Assembly (NCBI GenBank): GCA_035709005.1
Contig: DASTFB010000023.1
Location: 1 to 64,000, forward strand
Reading direction: 5' to 3'
Source of the DNA: Candidatus Methylomirabilota bacterium
GTDB taxonomy: Bacteria; Methylomirabilota; Methylomirabilia; Rokubacteriales; CSP1-6
DNA length: 64,000 nucleotides
Under the pieces are notes generated by a model that did no database searches, was not told the DNA's origin, and worked only from the letters and a program-made list of their open reading frames with translations. This document shows positions 51,312 to 59,448 of the stretch, piece after piece. The translations under genes and the position numbers were made by a program. How positions within the stretch are numbered: the stretch's first letter is position 1; each line of letters starts with the position of its first letter.

Positions 51312-54300
51312 ATGCCAGCGCTGGCCGAGCTCCTCGGCGATAGCCCCGCCCTGGTCGCCGTGCGCGAACAGGTCGCGCGGGTGCTACGCCGCCCCAGCGG
51401 TCCCGTGCGACGGCCGCCGCCCATCCTGATCCTCGGCGAGACAGGCACCGGCAAAGGGCTCCTCGCTGCGGCCATCCATCGCGCCGGCCCGCGCGCGGGC
51501 GGGCCCTTCGTCGACGTGAACTGCGCCGCCATCCCCGACACGCTGCTCGAAGCCGAGCTGTTCGGCTACGAGCGCGGGGCCTTCACCGACGCGCGCCAGG
51601 CCAAGCCGGGACTGTTCCAGGCCGCCTCCGGCGGCATCATCTTCCTCGACGAAATCGGGCTGCTGCCACTCGGCCTGCAGTCCAAGCTGCTGCGGGTGAT
51701 CGAAGAGCGCTCGGTCCGTCGGCTCGGCAGCACCCGCAGCGAGCCGCTCGATGTGTGGATCGTGGCGGCGACGAGCGAGGACCTGGCGGCCGCCGTGCGG
51801 ACACGCCGGTTCCGGGAAGACCTCTACCACCGCCTGGCCGTCGTGACGCTGCAGCTACCGCCGCTGCGCGAGCGCGGCCGCGACGTCGTGAAACTGGCCG
51901 AGCGCTTCCTGGCCCGAGCCTGCGACGACTATGGCCTCGCGCCGAAGACGCTGACCGAGGACGCTCGGGCCGCGCTCCTGGCCTTCGCGTGGCCGGGCAA
52001 TGTCCGGGAGCTCGCCAACGTGATGGAGCGGGCCGCCCTGCTCACCGACGCCCGGGCGCTGGAGGCCAGCCATTTCGGGCTGACCGCGCGGCCCGCCAGC
52101 CAGCCGACGGCCGGGGCGCCCGAGGCCGATCCCGACGCCGTCGAGGACGCGGACGAGCACACTCGCCTCCTGAAGGTTCTCCAGGCCACCGGCTGGAACA
52201 TCTCGCGCGCGGCCGAGCGGCTCGGCATGCCGCGCAATACGCTGCGCTACCGGCTGGAGCGTCACGGCCTGGCCGCCGACAGCCCGCCGGACCGGCGGCG
52301 CGGCGGGCGCCCGCCCCGCACCCCCCGAACCGGCGGGTCTCCGCCGCCCCCCGCGCCGGCCCCCCGGCAATGGCAGGCCCGCGTCACGATGCTGCAGGCC
52401 CGACTCATCCCTATTCGTGCGGACGCCGGGCCTTCCGACACCAAGCGCGCCGTCGAGGCGGTGCGGGAGAAAGTCCAAGGATTCGGAGGCGTCATCCAGG
52501 AGCTGACGCCGACGGCGATGGTCGCCGCGTTCGGGCTGGAGCCGGTCGAGGATTCCCCCCGACGCGCGGCCCTAGCCGCCATGGCCATCCGGGCCCTGGC
52601 CGCACGGGCCCGGAGCGATGACGAGGGGCGGCCCGACCTGAAGGTCGCCCTCCACACCCAGCAGCTTCCGATCACCCGGCGCGGCGACACCGCCGAGATC
52701 GATCCCGATGGACGTCACGCCGGCTGGACCATCCTCGCGGCGTTGCTCGAGCGTGCGGGCAGCGGCGATATCGTGACGAGCCGCCCGGCCGCCGGTTTCC
52801 TCGAGCGCGCCTTCAACCTGATGCCGCTGCCGACGGGGGACGCGTTCCGGCTGACCGGGCAACGGGACCCGGCCGTGACGGCCTTCGTCGGACGGGACCG
52901 CGAGCTCACCCTGCTCACCGAGCGGTTCGAGCAGGCGCAGGCGGGCCAGGGTCAGGTCGTCGTGGTCGTCGGCGAGCCCGGCATCGGCAAGTCTCGCCTG
53001 CTGGCCGAGCTCCGCCGCCGGCTGGCCGGCGACTGCACGTGGGCCGAAGGTCACGCCCTGGCCTTCGGCGGGTCGATGCCGTTTCACCCCGTGATCGAGA
53101 TGCTGCGGCGGACCTACCGCATCGACGACGCCGATCCCGAGGCCGTGATCATCGAGAAGCTCGAGCCGCGAATCCTGAAGCTGGGTGAGGATCTGCGCCC
53201 CACGCTGCCATTCCTGCGCTACCTGTTGTCGCTGGATCCGGGTGATCCCACCGTCCCGGCGATGGACGCCAAGCTCCGGCACGCCGAGATCGTCATGGCT
53301 TGCCACCGCGTCCTGGAGCGGGCGGCCGAGCGACGCTTGCAGGTTCTGGTTCTCGAGGATGCCCACTGGATGGACCCGGCCACGGGAATGTGGATCGCCG
53401 CCCTGGCCGATCGGATCGCCGGCAAGCGCCTGTTCCTGATCCTCACCTGTCGTGCCGGTCACGCGCTGCCACTCGGCGATCGCACGGTCCACACGCGGCT
53501 GGCGCTCGCCGCGCTGTCGACGGCCGACAGCGTGCACGTCGCCCGCGCCACGTTAGGGGCCGACGAGCTGCCAGGCGAGCTGGAGTCAGCCATCGCCAGC
53601 AAGGCCGATGGCAACCCATTCTTCGTCGAGGAGCTGGTCCGGTCGCTGCTGGAGACGGGCGCCCTGCGGCGCGAAGGCGGGCGGGTCGCGCTGGCCCGGG
53701 GTCTGGACGAGGTCGTCGTTCCCGACACCGTTCAGGACGTCATCCTGGCCCGCATCGGCCGCCTCGATCCGTCGGCGCGACGCACGCTGCAGCTCGCCTC
53801 GATCGTCGGTCGCGAGTTCGGTCGGCGCCTGCTCGATCACGTGATCGGCGAGCCCGAGCGCGTGGGCCTGGCGCTGAGGCAGCTCACGGCCGTGGAGCTC
53901 GTGTACGAGAGGACGCTCTTCCCCGAGCCCGTCTACGCGTTCAAGCACGCGCTCACCCACCAGGTCGCCTATGCCACGATGGAGCCGGCCGAGCAACGGG
54001 AGCTGCACCGCCGCATCGGCGCGGCCATCGAGGCGTTCGACGCCGACCGCTTGCCCGAGCACTCCGGCCTGCTGGCCCACCACTACTCGCGGGCCGAGGA
54101 ATGGCCGAAGGCCCTGCAGTACCTGCTGGCCGCCGCGGCCAGGGCGGCCGCGGCCTTCGCCACCCGCGAGGCGCTCGCCCTTTACGATCAAGCGCTGGAG
54201 GCGGCCGAGCGCCAGCTGAACGGGGCCGATCGGTCGACCATCATGGCCATCTACGAGGCCAAGGCGGCGCTGCACATCGTGGTCAGCGACTTCGAGCAGT

Positions 54301-55523
54301 CGCGAGTAGAGGCCAGCCGGCTGGTCGAACTGGCCCGCGCCGCCGACGACCGGCCCCGCCAGGCCGCGGCGCTGGCCGCGCTCGCCTGGGCCTCGACCTG
54401 GGCGCGCGACCTGGACGGCGCCACCACCTACGCGCAGCAGGCCATCGAGGTCGGCGAGTCGGTGCGGGCCGAATCCGCGCTGGCCCGAAGTCACTTCGCT
54501 ACCGGCTTTGTCCGCGCGGTCACCGGCGGGCTCGACCAAGCCCGGGACCATCTCTCTCGCGCGCTCGCCAGCAGCCGCGCCGGCGGCGACCCCTTCCATC
54601 AGTCACTCACGCTGGCCGCCCTCGGCCTCGTCAAGAGCTGGGAGGGGAACTACGGGGAAGCGACGGCACTGCAGAGCGAGGGCCTGGACATCGCGCGGAG
54701 CCAGGGGCTACTCTACCCGCTGCTCTTCGGCGTGTTCCTGCACGGCCTCACGCTCACCGCCCGAGGGGACTACAGCACGGCGCAGCGCGGGTATCACGAG
54801 GGGCTGGCGCTGGCCGAGCGGCTCGGCGACGAGACGATCCATCACCGTTTGCTCAACTGTCTGGGCTGGCTCCATCTGGAACTCGGGGATCTCGACGCGG
54901 CCGAGGACCTCAACCGGCAGAGCGCCGCGGTGGGCCGCCGACGCAAGGACCCCGGCACCATCCCGAACGCCGAGATCAACCTGGGCGATGTCTTTCTCGC
55001 CAAGGGCGACCTGCCGCTGGCCCGGGAGTTCTACGAAGGTGTCGAGCGCTACGCCGCCGATCCGGATACCAGCGAGTGGATGCGCTTCCGATACCTGATT
55101 CGCCTGGCGGCCAGCCAGGGCGAGCTGTGGCTCGCCAGTGGCGACCTCGACCGCGCCCGTCAGCACGCCGAGCGCTGCCTGGAGCTGGCCACGCGCAGCA
55201 ACGCCCGCAAGAACCTCGTCAAGGGCTGGCGCCTGAGCGGCGAGATCGCCCGCCGCCGACGCCGCTGGGACGACGCCGAGCAGGCGCTGCGCCGAGCGCT
55301 GGCCCTGGCCGAGCAGATCGGCAATCCGCCCCAGCGCTGGCTGACGCTGGCCGCCCTGGCCGGGCTCGAGCTCGAGCGCGGTCGGCCCGACGCCGCCCGG
55401 CTCGCCGGCGCGGCCGCCCGGGAGGTGATCGACGGCGTGCTGGCCGGGCTCGCCGATCCGGCGCTGCGCGTGAGCCTGCAAAGCGCGCCCGTGGTCCAGA
55501 GCATACGTGACCTGGCGCCCTAG
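51312..55523 (+). CDS. Large AAA+ / cyclase-like / STAND-TPR regulator
   Basis: The 1403-residue protein fuses three modules. Residues 1-320 are a sigma54-activator-like AAA+ domain (Walker A GETGTGKG at 42-49, Walker B GGIIFLDEIG) with a FIS-type HTH (AAERLGMPRNTLRYRLERHG). Residues about 355-510 resemble a nucleotide-cyclase fold without the catalytic residues. From about 530 there is a second ATPase (FVGRDRELTLLTERFEQAQA, Walker A GEPGIGKSR near 555, LVLEDAHWMDPATG) followed by many TPR-like helices. The loop that contacts sigma54 reads GAFTDA instead of GAFTGA, so it may not activate sigma54 at all. It is divergent from mtoX-sco1-mauG and is the best candidate regulator of that operon (inference). 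It has no signal peptide or membrane segment. Confidence 0.82.
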   Translation: MPALAELLGDSPALVAVREQVARVLRRPSGPVRRPPPILILGETGTGKGLLAAAIHRAGPRAGGPFVDVNCAAIPDTLLEAELFGYERGAFTDARQAKPGLFQAASGGIIFLDEIGLLPLGLQSKLLRVIEERSVRRLGSTRSEPLDVWIVAATSEDLAAAVRTRRFREDLYHRLAVVTLQLPPLRERGRDVVKLAERFLARACDDYGLAPKTLTEDARAALLAFAWPGNVRELANVMERAALLTDARALEASHFGLTARPASQPTAGAPEADPDAVEDADEHTRLLKVLQATGWNISRAAERLGMPRNTLRYRLERHGLAADSPPDRRRGGRPPRTPRTGGSPPPPAPAPRQWQARVTMLQARLIPIRADAGPSDTKRAVEAVREKVQGFGGVIQELTPTAMVAAFGLEPVEDSPRRAALAAMAIRALAARARSDDEGRPDLKVALHTQQLPITRRGDTAEIDPDGRHAGWTILAALLERAGSGDIVTSRPAAGFLERAFNLMPLPTGDAFRLTGQRDPAVTAFVGRDRELTLLTERFEQAQAGQGQVVVVVGEPGIGKSRLLAELRRRLAGDCTWAEGHALAFGGSMPFHPVIEMLRRTYRIDDADPEAVIIEKLEPRILKLGEDLRPTLPFLRYLLSLDPGDPTVPAMDAKLRHAEIVMACHRVLERAAERRLQVLVLEDAHWMDPATGMWIAALADRIAGKRLFLILTCRAGHALPLGDRTVHTRLALAALSTADSVHVARATLGADELPGELESAIASKADGNPFFVEELVRSLLETGALRREGGRVALARGLDEVVVPDTVQDVILARIGRLDPSARRTLQLASIVGREFGRRLLDHVIGEPERVGLALRQLTAVELVYERTLFPEPVYAFKHALTHQVAYATMEPAEQRELHRRIGAAIEAFDADRLPEHSGLLAHHYSRAEEWPKALQYLLAAAARAAAAFATREALALYDQALEAAERQLNGADRSTIMAIYEAKAALHIVVSDFEQSRVEASRLVELARAADDRPRQAAALAALAWASTWARDLDGATTYAQQAIEVGESVRAESALARSHFATGFVRAVTGGLDQARDHLSRALASSRAGGDPFHQSLTLAALGLVKSWEGNYGEATALQSEGLDIARSQGLLYPLLFGVFLHGLTLTARGDYSTAQRGYHEGLALAERLGDETIHHRLLNCLGWLHLELGDLDAAEDLNRQSAAVGRRRKDPGTIPNAEINLGDVFLAKGDLPLAREFYEGVERYAADPDTSEWMRFRYLIRLAASQGELWLASGDLDRARQHAERCLELATRSNARKNLVKGWRLSGEIARRRRRWDDAEQALRRALALAEQIGNPPQRWLTLAALAGLELERGRPDAARLAGAAAREVIDGVLAGLADPALRVSLQSAPVVQSIRDLAP

Positions 55524-56149
55524 CTCCGGACGAGCAAGAGAATAGCTCCCGTTACGGCCAGGGAGGCTGTCCACAGGAGGTCGAGATTGACCCACCCGCG
55601 CCGCAAGAAGGCGAGCCCGACCCACTCGTAGACGACGATCGCGATCACGCCGGTCGTCACCAGCATCGCCAGCGTGTGCACGCCGACCGCGGCGAGCGAG
55701 ATTGCGAGCGAGGCGCCGGGCGACGGGTGACCGTGCTCGTGCCCGGCCGAGCTCAGGGGAGCCAGGAGCGGCACCAGCATCAGTCCCGCTCCGTGCGCGC
55801 TGGCCATCAGGAACGACCACAGGCCGAGCCCGGCCATGCCCGTGCGCATGCCGAACCGGACGCGATGGCGCGAGCCGTACAGGTAGTGATAGGCCGCCCA
55901 CCCGATGAGGACGAGCCCGGCGGCGAGCCGGAGGGCCCGCTGATCGACGACCAGGCCGAGCGCCACCACGGCGATGGCCACCACGGCGATGGCCAGCGCG
56001 TGCCCCAGCGCGATGGGAATCAGTGATGTCAGGACCACGCGCCGGCTGCCGCGATGCAGGCCGAGGGCGACCGCGAACAGCCAGCCCATGGCGGGGTTGA
56101 CGCCATGAAAGGCGCCCAGCCCCGCCAGGGCTAGCCACGGCCACGTCAA
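55520..56149 (-). CDS. Multi-span membrane protein (possible metal or small-solute exporter)
   Basis: The 209-residue protein has about six helices. It begins AGLGAFHGVNPAMGWLFAVA, with a His-Asn motif in the first helix, and later has ALGHALAIAVVAIAVVALGL, WSFLMASAHGAGLMLVPLLA and a His-rich loop GHEHGHPSPG. The His positions recall HupE/NiCoT/RcnA-type metal permeases, but this group is uncharacterised and annotated variously. It lies 22 bases downstream of the SELENBP1-like gene on the same strand, so both are probably expressed together. Its stop overlaps the convergent regulator gene by four bases. Confidence 0.7.
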   Translation of the reverse strand: MTWPWLALAGLGAFHGVNPAMGWLFAVALGLHRGSRRVVLTSLIPIALGHALAIAVVAIAVVALGLVVDQRALRLAAGLVLIGWAAYHYLYGSRHRVRFGMRTGMAGLGLWSFLMASAHGAGLMLVPLLAPLSSAGHEHGHPSPGASLAISLAAVGVHTLAMLVTTGVIAIVVYEWVGLAFLRRGWVNLDLLWTASLAVTGAILLLVRS

Positions 56150-56171
56150 CGATCAGCCCGCTGGCCGTGCC

Positions 56172-57563
56172 TCACGGATAGCAGTAGGAGTCCGAGGACG
56201 CGTCGCCGCCCTGCAAACGCACCTGATGCGGGCGGTAGCCGTCGGGCCACGGAATGAAAAAGTCCTTGGCGAGCTCGATGCCCCCGCCCGGCCTGGCGTC
56301 GACGCGGACCATCCATCCCTGCACGCCGTCAGGGTAGAACTGAGGGTCCACCGCGCCGTAGAGCGAATTCGTGAAGTAGATCCGCCGGCCATCGCGGCTG
56401 ATCTCCACCATCTGCGGCCCGCCGTTGAGCGGCCCCTGGCCAGCGGGGTGCGCGGCGCGGGCCACGATGCCTCCGATCCGTACCGTGCCCGTCAGCTTCG
56501 GCTTGAAGGGATCCGAGACGTCGTACTGCTGCAGATCGCCCGTGCCCCAGCAGGACACGTAGAGATAGCGGTCGTCGACGGAGAGGTCGATGTCGGTCAC
56601 GAGCGGCGGGCAGGCCTTGAAGGCCTGGATCGCCGGCGGCAGCCGCTCCGGGTCGGTCGGCTCGGCCGGGATGTCGATCACCTTCTTCACGGCGAAGCGG
56701 TCACCCTCGCGGTACCACACCCAGATCGAGGACGAGAGGTCTTTGAGGCACACGACGCAGTTGACGAACCCGTAGGTCTTGGTCGGATCGTGAGCGGGGC
56801 GCAGCTCGAACACCAGCTGATAGTCCGGCCCGAAGTCGATCTCCTGGATGTGCTTGCGCTTGTGCAGGTCCCAGAAGTGCAGCCGCCGCCCGTACTTGCT
56901 GCCGAGCAGCAGTTCGGGGACGAGCCCGTTCTCGAACATGTCGGGCGTGCCCCACTCGCTCGTCACCATGACGTCGTGACCGAGATGCCACCACATGTCG
57001 TAGGCGAACTGCTGGGGGCCCCGGTCGAGCTCCCAGCGTCCCCGCACGTCGAACGTCTCGTGGTCCATGACGAAGACGCCGCCCGGCCCCTTGCCCTCGG
57101 CATTGCCCAGGGCCGTGACGTAGATGCCATCCGGCCCGCAGTGCACCGTGTGAGGACGGGAGTAGCCCGCGCGCTCTGCCAGTTCGCGGGCACCGATCGT
57201 CCGAATCACCTTGGGGTGCCGGGGATCGGGCTGAGTGTCGAGGACGTGGATGTTCGAGGACCGCAGCCCCGGGACGATCAGGTATCTGCGCTCGACGTGG
57301 GGGTGCGGGGCGTTCGGACAGAGGCACGAGCTGCAGGCGTTCCAACCGAAGTGGTGGAGCTCATCGCCGGCGTTGGGCATGGGCGTCCGGCCGACGATCT
57401 GCCCGTAGCCCTTGGAGCCCGGATCGACGTCCACGACGGCGATGCGATCCGGCCGGGCCCGTTCGGGGTCGAACTCGGCCACGTAGGCGAGCTTTTCCGG
57501 GGGCGCCTGTGCGGCCAGGCGCGGAGAGGGATAGAAGGAGGGGTCGGGCGTCCATCTCGCCAT
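56172..57563 (-). CDS. Cytosolic selenium-binding protein family (SELENBP1/SBP56)
   Basis: The 463-residue protein aligns with SELENBP1 from end to end: AYVAEFDPERARPDRIAVVD, LHHFGWNACSSCLCPN with Cys77 and Cys80 corresponding to the selenium-binding pair, RRYLIVPGLRSSNIHVLDT, PHTVHCGPDGIYVTALGNAE, WWHLGHDVMVTSEWGTPDMF and the end PHQVRLQGGDASSDSYCYP. Unlike the mtoX product it lacks a signal peptide. The family is known for methanethiol oxidase activity and for binding selenium; which applies here is not known. AAAGGAGA precedes the ATG. The divergent gene encodes a selenocysteine peroxiredoxin, so a joint role in thiol or selenium metabolism is attractive but inferred. Confidence 0.88.
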   Translation of the reverse strand: MARWTPDPSFYPSPRLAAQAPPEKLAYVAEFDPERARPDRIAVVDVDPGSKGYGQIVGRTPMPNAGDELHHFGWNACSSCLCPNAPHPHVERRYLIVPGLRSSNIHVLDTQPDPRHPKVIRTIGARELAERAGYSRPHTVHCGPDGIYVTALGNAEGKGPGGVFVMDHETFDVRGRWELDRGPQQFAYDMWWHLGHDVMVTSEWGTPDMFENGLVPELLLGSKYGRRLHFWDLHKRKHIQEIDFGPDYQLVFELRPAHDPTKTYGFVNCVVCLKDLSSSIWVWYREGDRFAVKKVIDIPAEPTDPERLPPAIQAFKACPPLVTDIDLSVDDRYLYVSCWGTGDLQQYDVSDPFKPKLTGTVRIGGIVARAAHPAGQGPLNGGPQMVEISRDGRRIYFTNSLYGAVDPQFYPDGVQGWMVRVDARPGGGIELAKDFFIPWPDGYRPHQVRLQGGDASSDSYCYP

Positions 57564-57889
57564 GGTGGTCTCCTTTCTCAGAGGGTTTCCGAATGGGGCC
57601 GTTTACCAGCCATCGACTGGCAGAGAGCATCCTAATCAGAGGGATGTGAGTGTACCAGCCGGGACAGTGGCAGGGTGTTGAAATCACAGCCGCGCTCGGC
57701 AGCCCCATGGGCGTGGCCGCAGCTTGACCCGCTTTCCCCGAAACAGTATCGTGGCCGTCGTCCATCGCGGCAGCCTCATGCGTAGGGGCGAGGGCGGAAA
57801 CCACGCTATCACCCCTCGAGTTCATAGTGTTGACCTGCAGCTTGTCCCAGCAGTCACGACGGAACGATCCGGAGCGATGAGGGGGACCG
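57564..57889. other. Divergent intergenic region between SELENBP1 and Sec-peroxiredoxin genes
   Basis: These 326 bases have no convincing gene; the open frames across them have no family features. Toward the left end is a TAGGAT on the minus strand (complement of 57629-57634) that could be a -10 box for the SELENBP1 gene, and a TTGACC near 57830 may be a -35 box facing the peroxiredoxin. Both assignments are weak. GC content is slightly lower than in the genes on either side. Confidence 0.5.
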
Positions 57890-58456
57890 ATGAGTCCAAG
57901 GCTGGTACGGACGTCGACGGTCGTTGCCGTGATGAGCGCCGTCCTTTTCAGCGTCGGAAGCGCGATCAGCCCCGGGCCGGCGGTGGCGGAGCCCGGGGTC
58001 GGCGACCGGGCGCCCGATTTCACGCTCCCGGCGACAACGGGAGACAAGATCAGCTTGAGCCAGTTCCGTGGCAAGAAGATCGTCCTGCTGGAGTTCTACG
58101 GCGCCGACTTCAATCCTGTGTGAGCGGCAAACTTGTCGGCCAGGAAGGCCGACTACGGCAAATTCGAAGCGCTGAACGTCCAGATCCTGGGGATCAGCTC
58201 CAACAACCCATTCTCGCAGAAAACGTTCGCCGACTCGCTCCAGCTTCCCTACCCGCTGCTGAGCGACTTTCCGCATCTCACCACGATCAAGAGCTACGCG
58301 GGCCTCAACAAGCAATGGTCGAGCACGACCGCGCAGCGCGCCTTCTTCCTCATCGACAAGAACGGCGTCATCCGAGGCCGATGGCTCGGCACGGTCACGG
58401 ACGTATTCCCGACCGAGGCGATTCTGGAAACGGCGCGGGCAGTCGCCAGGGAGTGA
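57890..58456 (+). CDS. Exported AhpC/TSA-family peroxiredoxin, selenoprotein (Sec78)
   Basis: Readthrough of TGA 58121-58123 gives a 188-residue peroxiredoxin. It has a signal peptide ([20 protein letters not shown], cut near AVA-EPG), then [35 protein letters not shown], Sec78, [20 protein letters not shown] and [20 protein letters not shown], with [16 protein letters not shown] near the end. Sec78 falls on the peroxidatic cysteine. The rest of the protein has no cysteine, so it is a one-Sec enzyme needing an external reductant. A textbook SECIS follows. A stop at the TGA would leave a 77-residue signal-bearing fragment without catalytic strands. The product is predicted to act outside the cytoplasm, which is unusual for a selenoprotein. 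Confidence 0.88.
58135..58153 (+). promoter_or_regulatory. Bacterial SECIS element of the peroxiredoxin gene
   Basis: GTCGGCC (58135-58141) pairs perfectly with GGCCGAC (58147-58153) around the loop AGGAA. The loop starts 18 bases after the TGA and has G at its second and third positions, close to the E. coli fdhF element in form. Confidence 0.85.
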
Positions 58457-59448
58457 TGGCCGGGCCCCCCGTCTGTCGGGTATTCGGCCTCGCGCTCATC
58501 CTGATCGCCGGGGGAGTGGTGCCCGGGCCGGCGGCCGCGCAGGTGGCGAAGCCGATCCTGATTGGAGCCTTGACCGAGTCCTGGGGCCCCACGCCGGCGA
58601 TCGTGGGCCTGCGGGACGGCCTGGTCGAGTTCGGCTATCGGGAGAACGAGCACTTCGTGATCGGTGTCCGCTTCACCGAGGGCAACGCCGAGGCGCTGCC
58701 GCGCGCGGCGCGCCAGCTCGTCGAGCGAGGGGCCGACATCCTGGTCAGTGGGGGCGGCGGCGCGAACGAGGCGACGGCGCTCCAGCGGGCGAGCAATCGC
58801 ATCCCCATTGTATTCATCAGCGGGAGCGATCCGGTGGGCACCGGACTGGTGCAGAGCTTTGCCCGGCCGGGTGGCAACGTGACGGGGGTAGCTGATCTCG
58901 ACGTCGAACTCGCGCCCAAACGGCTGGAGATCTTCCGAGACCTCGTCCCGGGGCTGAACCGCGTCCTCTTCGTCTACGACGCCGGGGACACCTACGCCGT
59001 GTCCCAGCTGGACCGGTATCGAGAGGCGGCACGGCGATTGAGACTGAGGCTGGTCGAGCGGCCGGTGCGCACGCAAGCCGAAGCCCGGGCAGCGCTCGGC
59101 AGCGCGAGAAAATCCGAGGTTGACGGGATCCTTTCGCCTCGCTTCCTCTCGCTGAACATCCCGGGCTTCATCATCGAAGCCGGGCTGAGGCAGGCCCTCC
59201 CGACGATGCTCCACGCCTCGTTCCACGTCGAGCAGGGCGGCCTCGCCAGCTACGCGGCGAACCTGTACGAGCTAGGTCGCCACGCCGCCCGGCTGGTGGA
59301 CCGGATCCTCAAAGGCGCCCGCCCCGCCGATGTCCCGGTCGAACAGGCCACGCACTTCGAGCTGACCATCAACACGAAGACTGCGCGAAGGCTCGGTCTC
59401 GCGATCCCGCCGAGCATCCTGCTACGGGCGAATCGCCTCATCGAGTAA
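58456..59448 (+). CDS. ABC-type solute-binding protein (TrpX-like family)
   Basis: The 330-residue protein has a signal peptide (VFGLALILIAGGVVPGPAAA) and the family I periplasmic-binding fold used by the PF04392 group: IGALTESWGPTPAIVGLRDG, LVERGADILVSGGGGANEAT, IVFISGSDPVGTGLVQSFAR with the PGGNVTGV motif, and LYELGRHAARLVDRILKGAR. Its ligand could be an amino acid or a small aromatic. The ATG overlaps the peroxiredoxin stop by one base, so they are co-transcribed. No permease or ATPase genes follow; the convergent tctA gene overlaps its 3' end by eleven bases. Confidence 0.85.
   Translation: MAGPPVCRVFGLALILIAGGVVPGPAAAQVAKPILIGALTESWGPTPAIVGLRDGLVEFGYRENEHFVIGVRFTEGNAEALPRAARQLVERGADILVSGGGGANEATALQRASNRIPIVFISGSDPVGTGLVQSFARPGGNVTGVADLDVELAPKRLEIFRDLVPGLNRVLFVYDAGDTYAVSQLDRYREAARRLRLRLVERPVRTQAEARAALGSARKSEVDGILSPRFLSLNIPGFIIEAGLRQALPTMLHASFHVEQGGLASYAANLYELGRHAARLVDRILKGARPADVPVEQATHFELTINTKTARRLGLAIPPSILLRANRLIE

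Noticed and set aside
5841-58123. The three internal TGA codons read as a variant genetic code (TGA = Trp) or as pseudogene stops
   Set aside because: TGA ends many intact genes here (for example at 5573-5575, 6962-6964 and 7749-7751), so it is not a general sense codon. All three sites fall on functional Cys positions and have downstream hairpins, unlike random nonsense mutations.
57724-58456. The open frame running across the SELENBP1/peroxiredoxin spacer and antisense or alternative frames of the peroxiredoxin
   Set aside because: No family features before 58456; the peroxiredoxin frame carries all conserved motifs.
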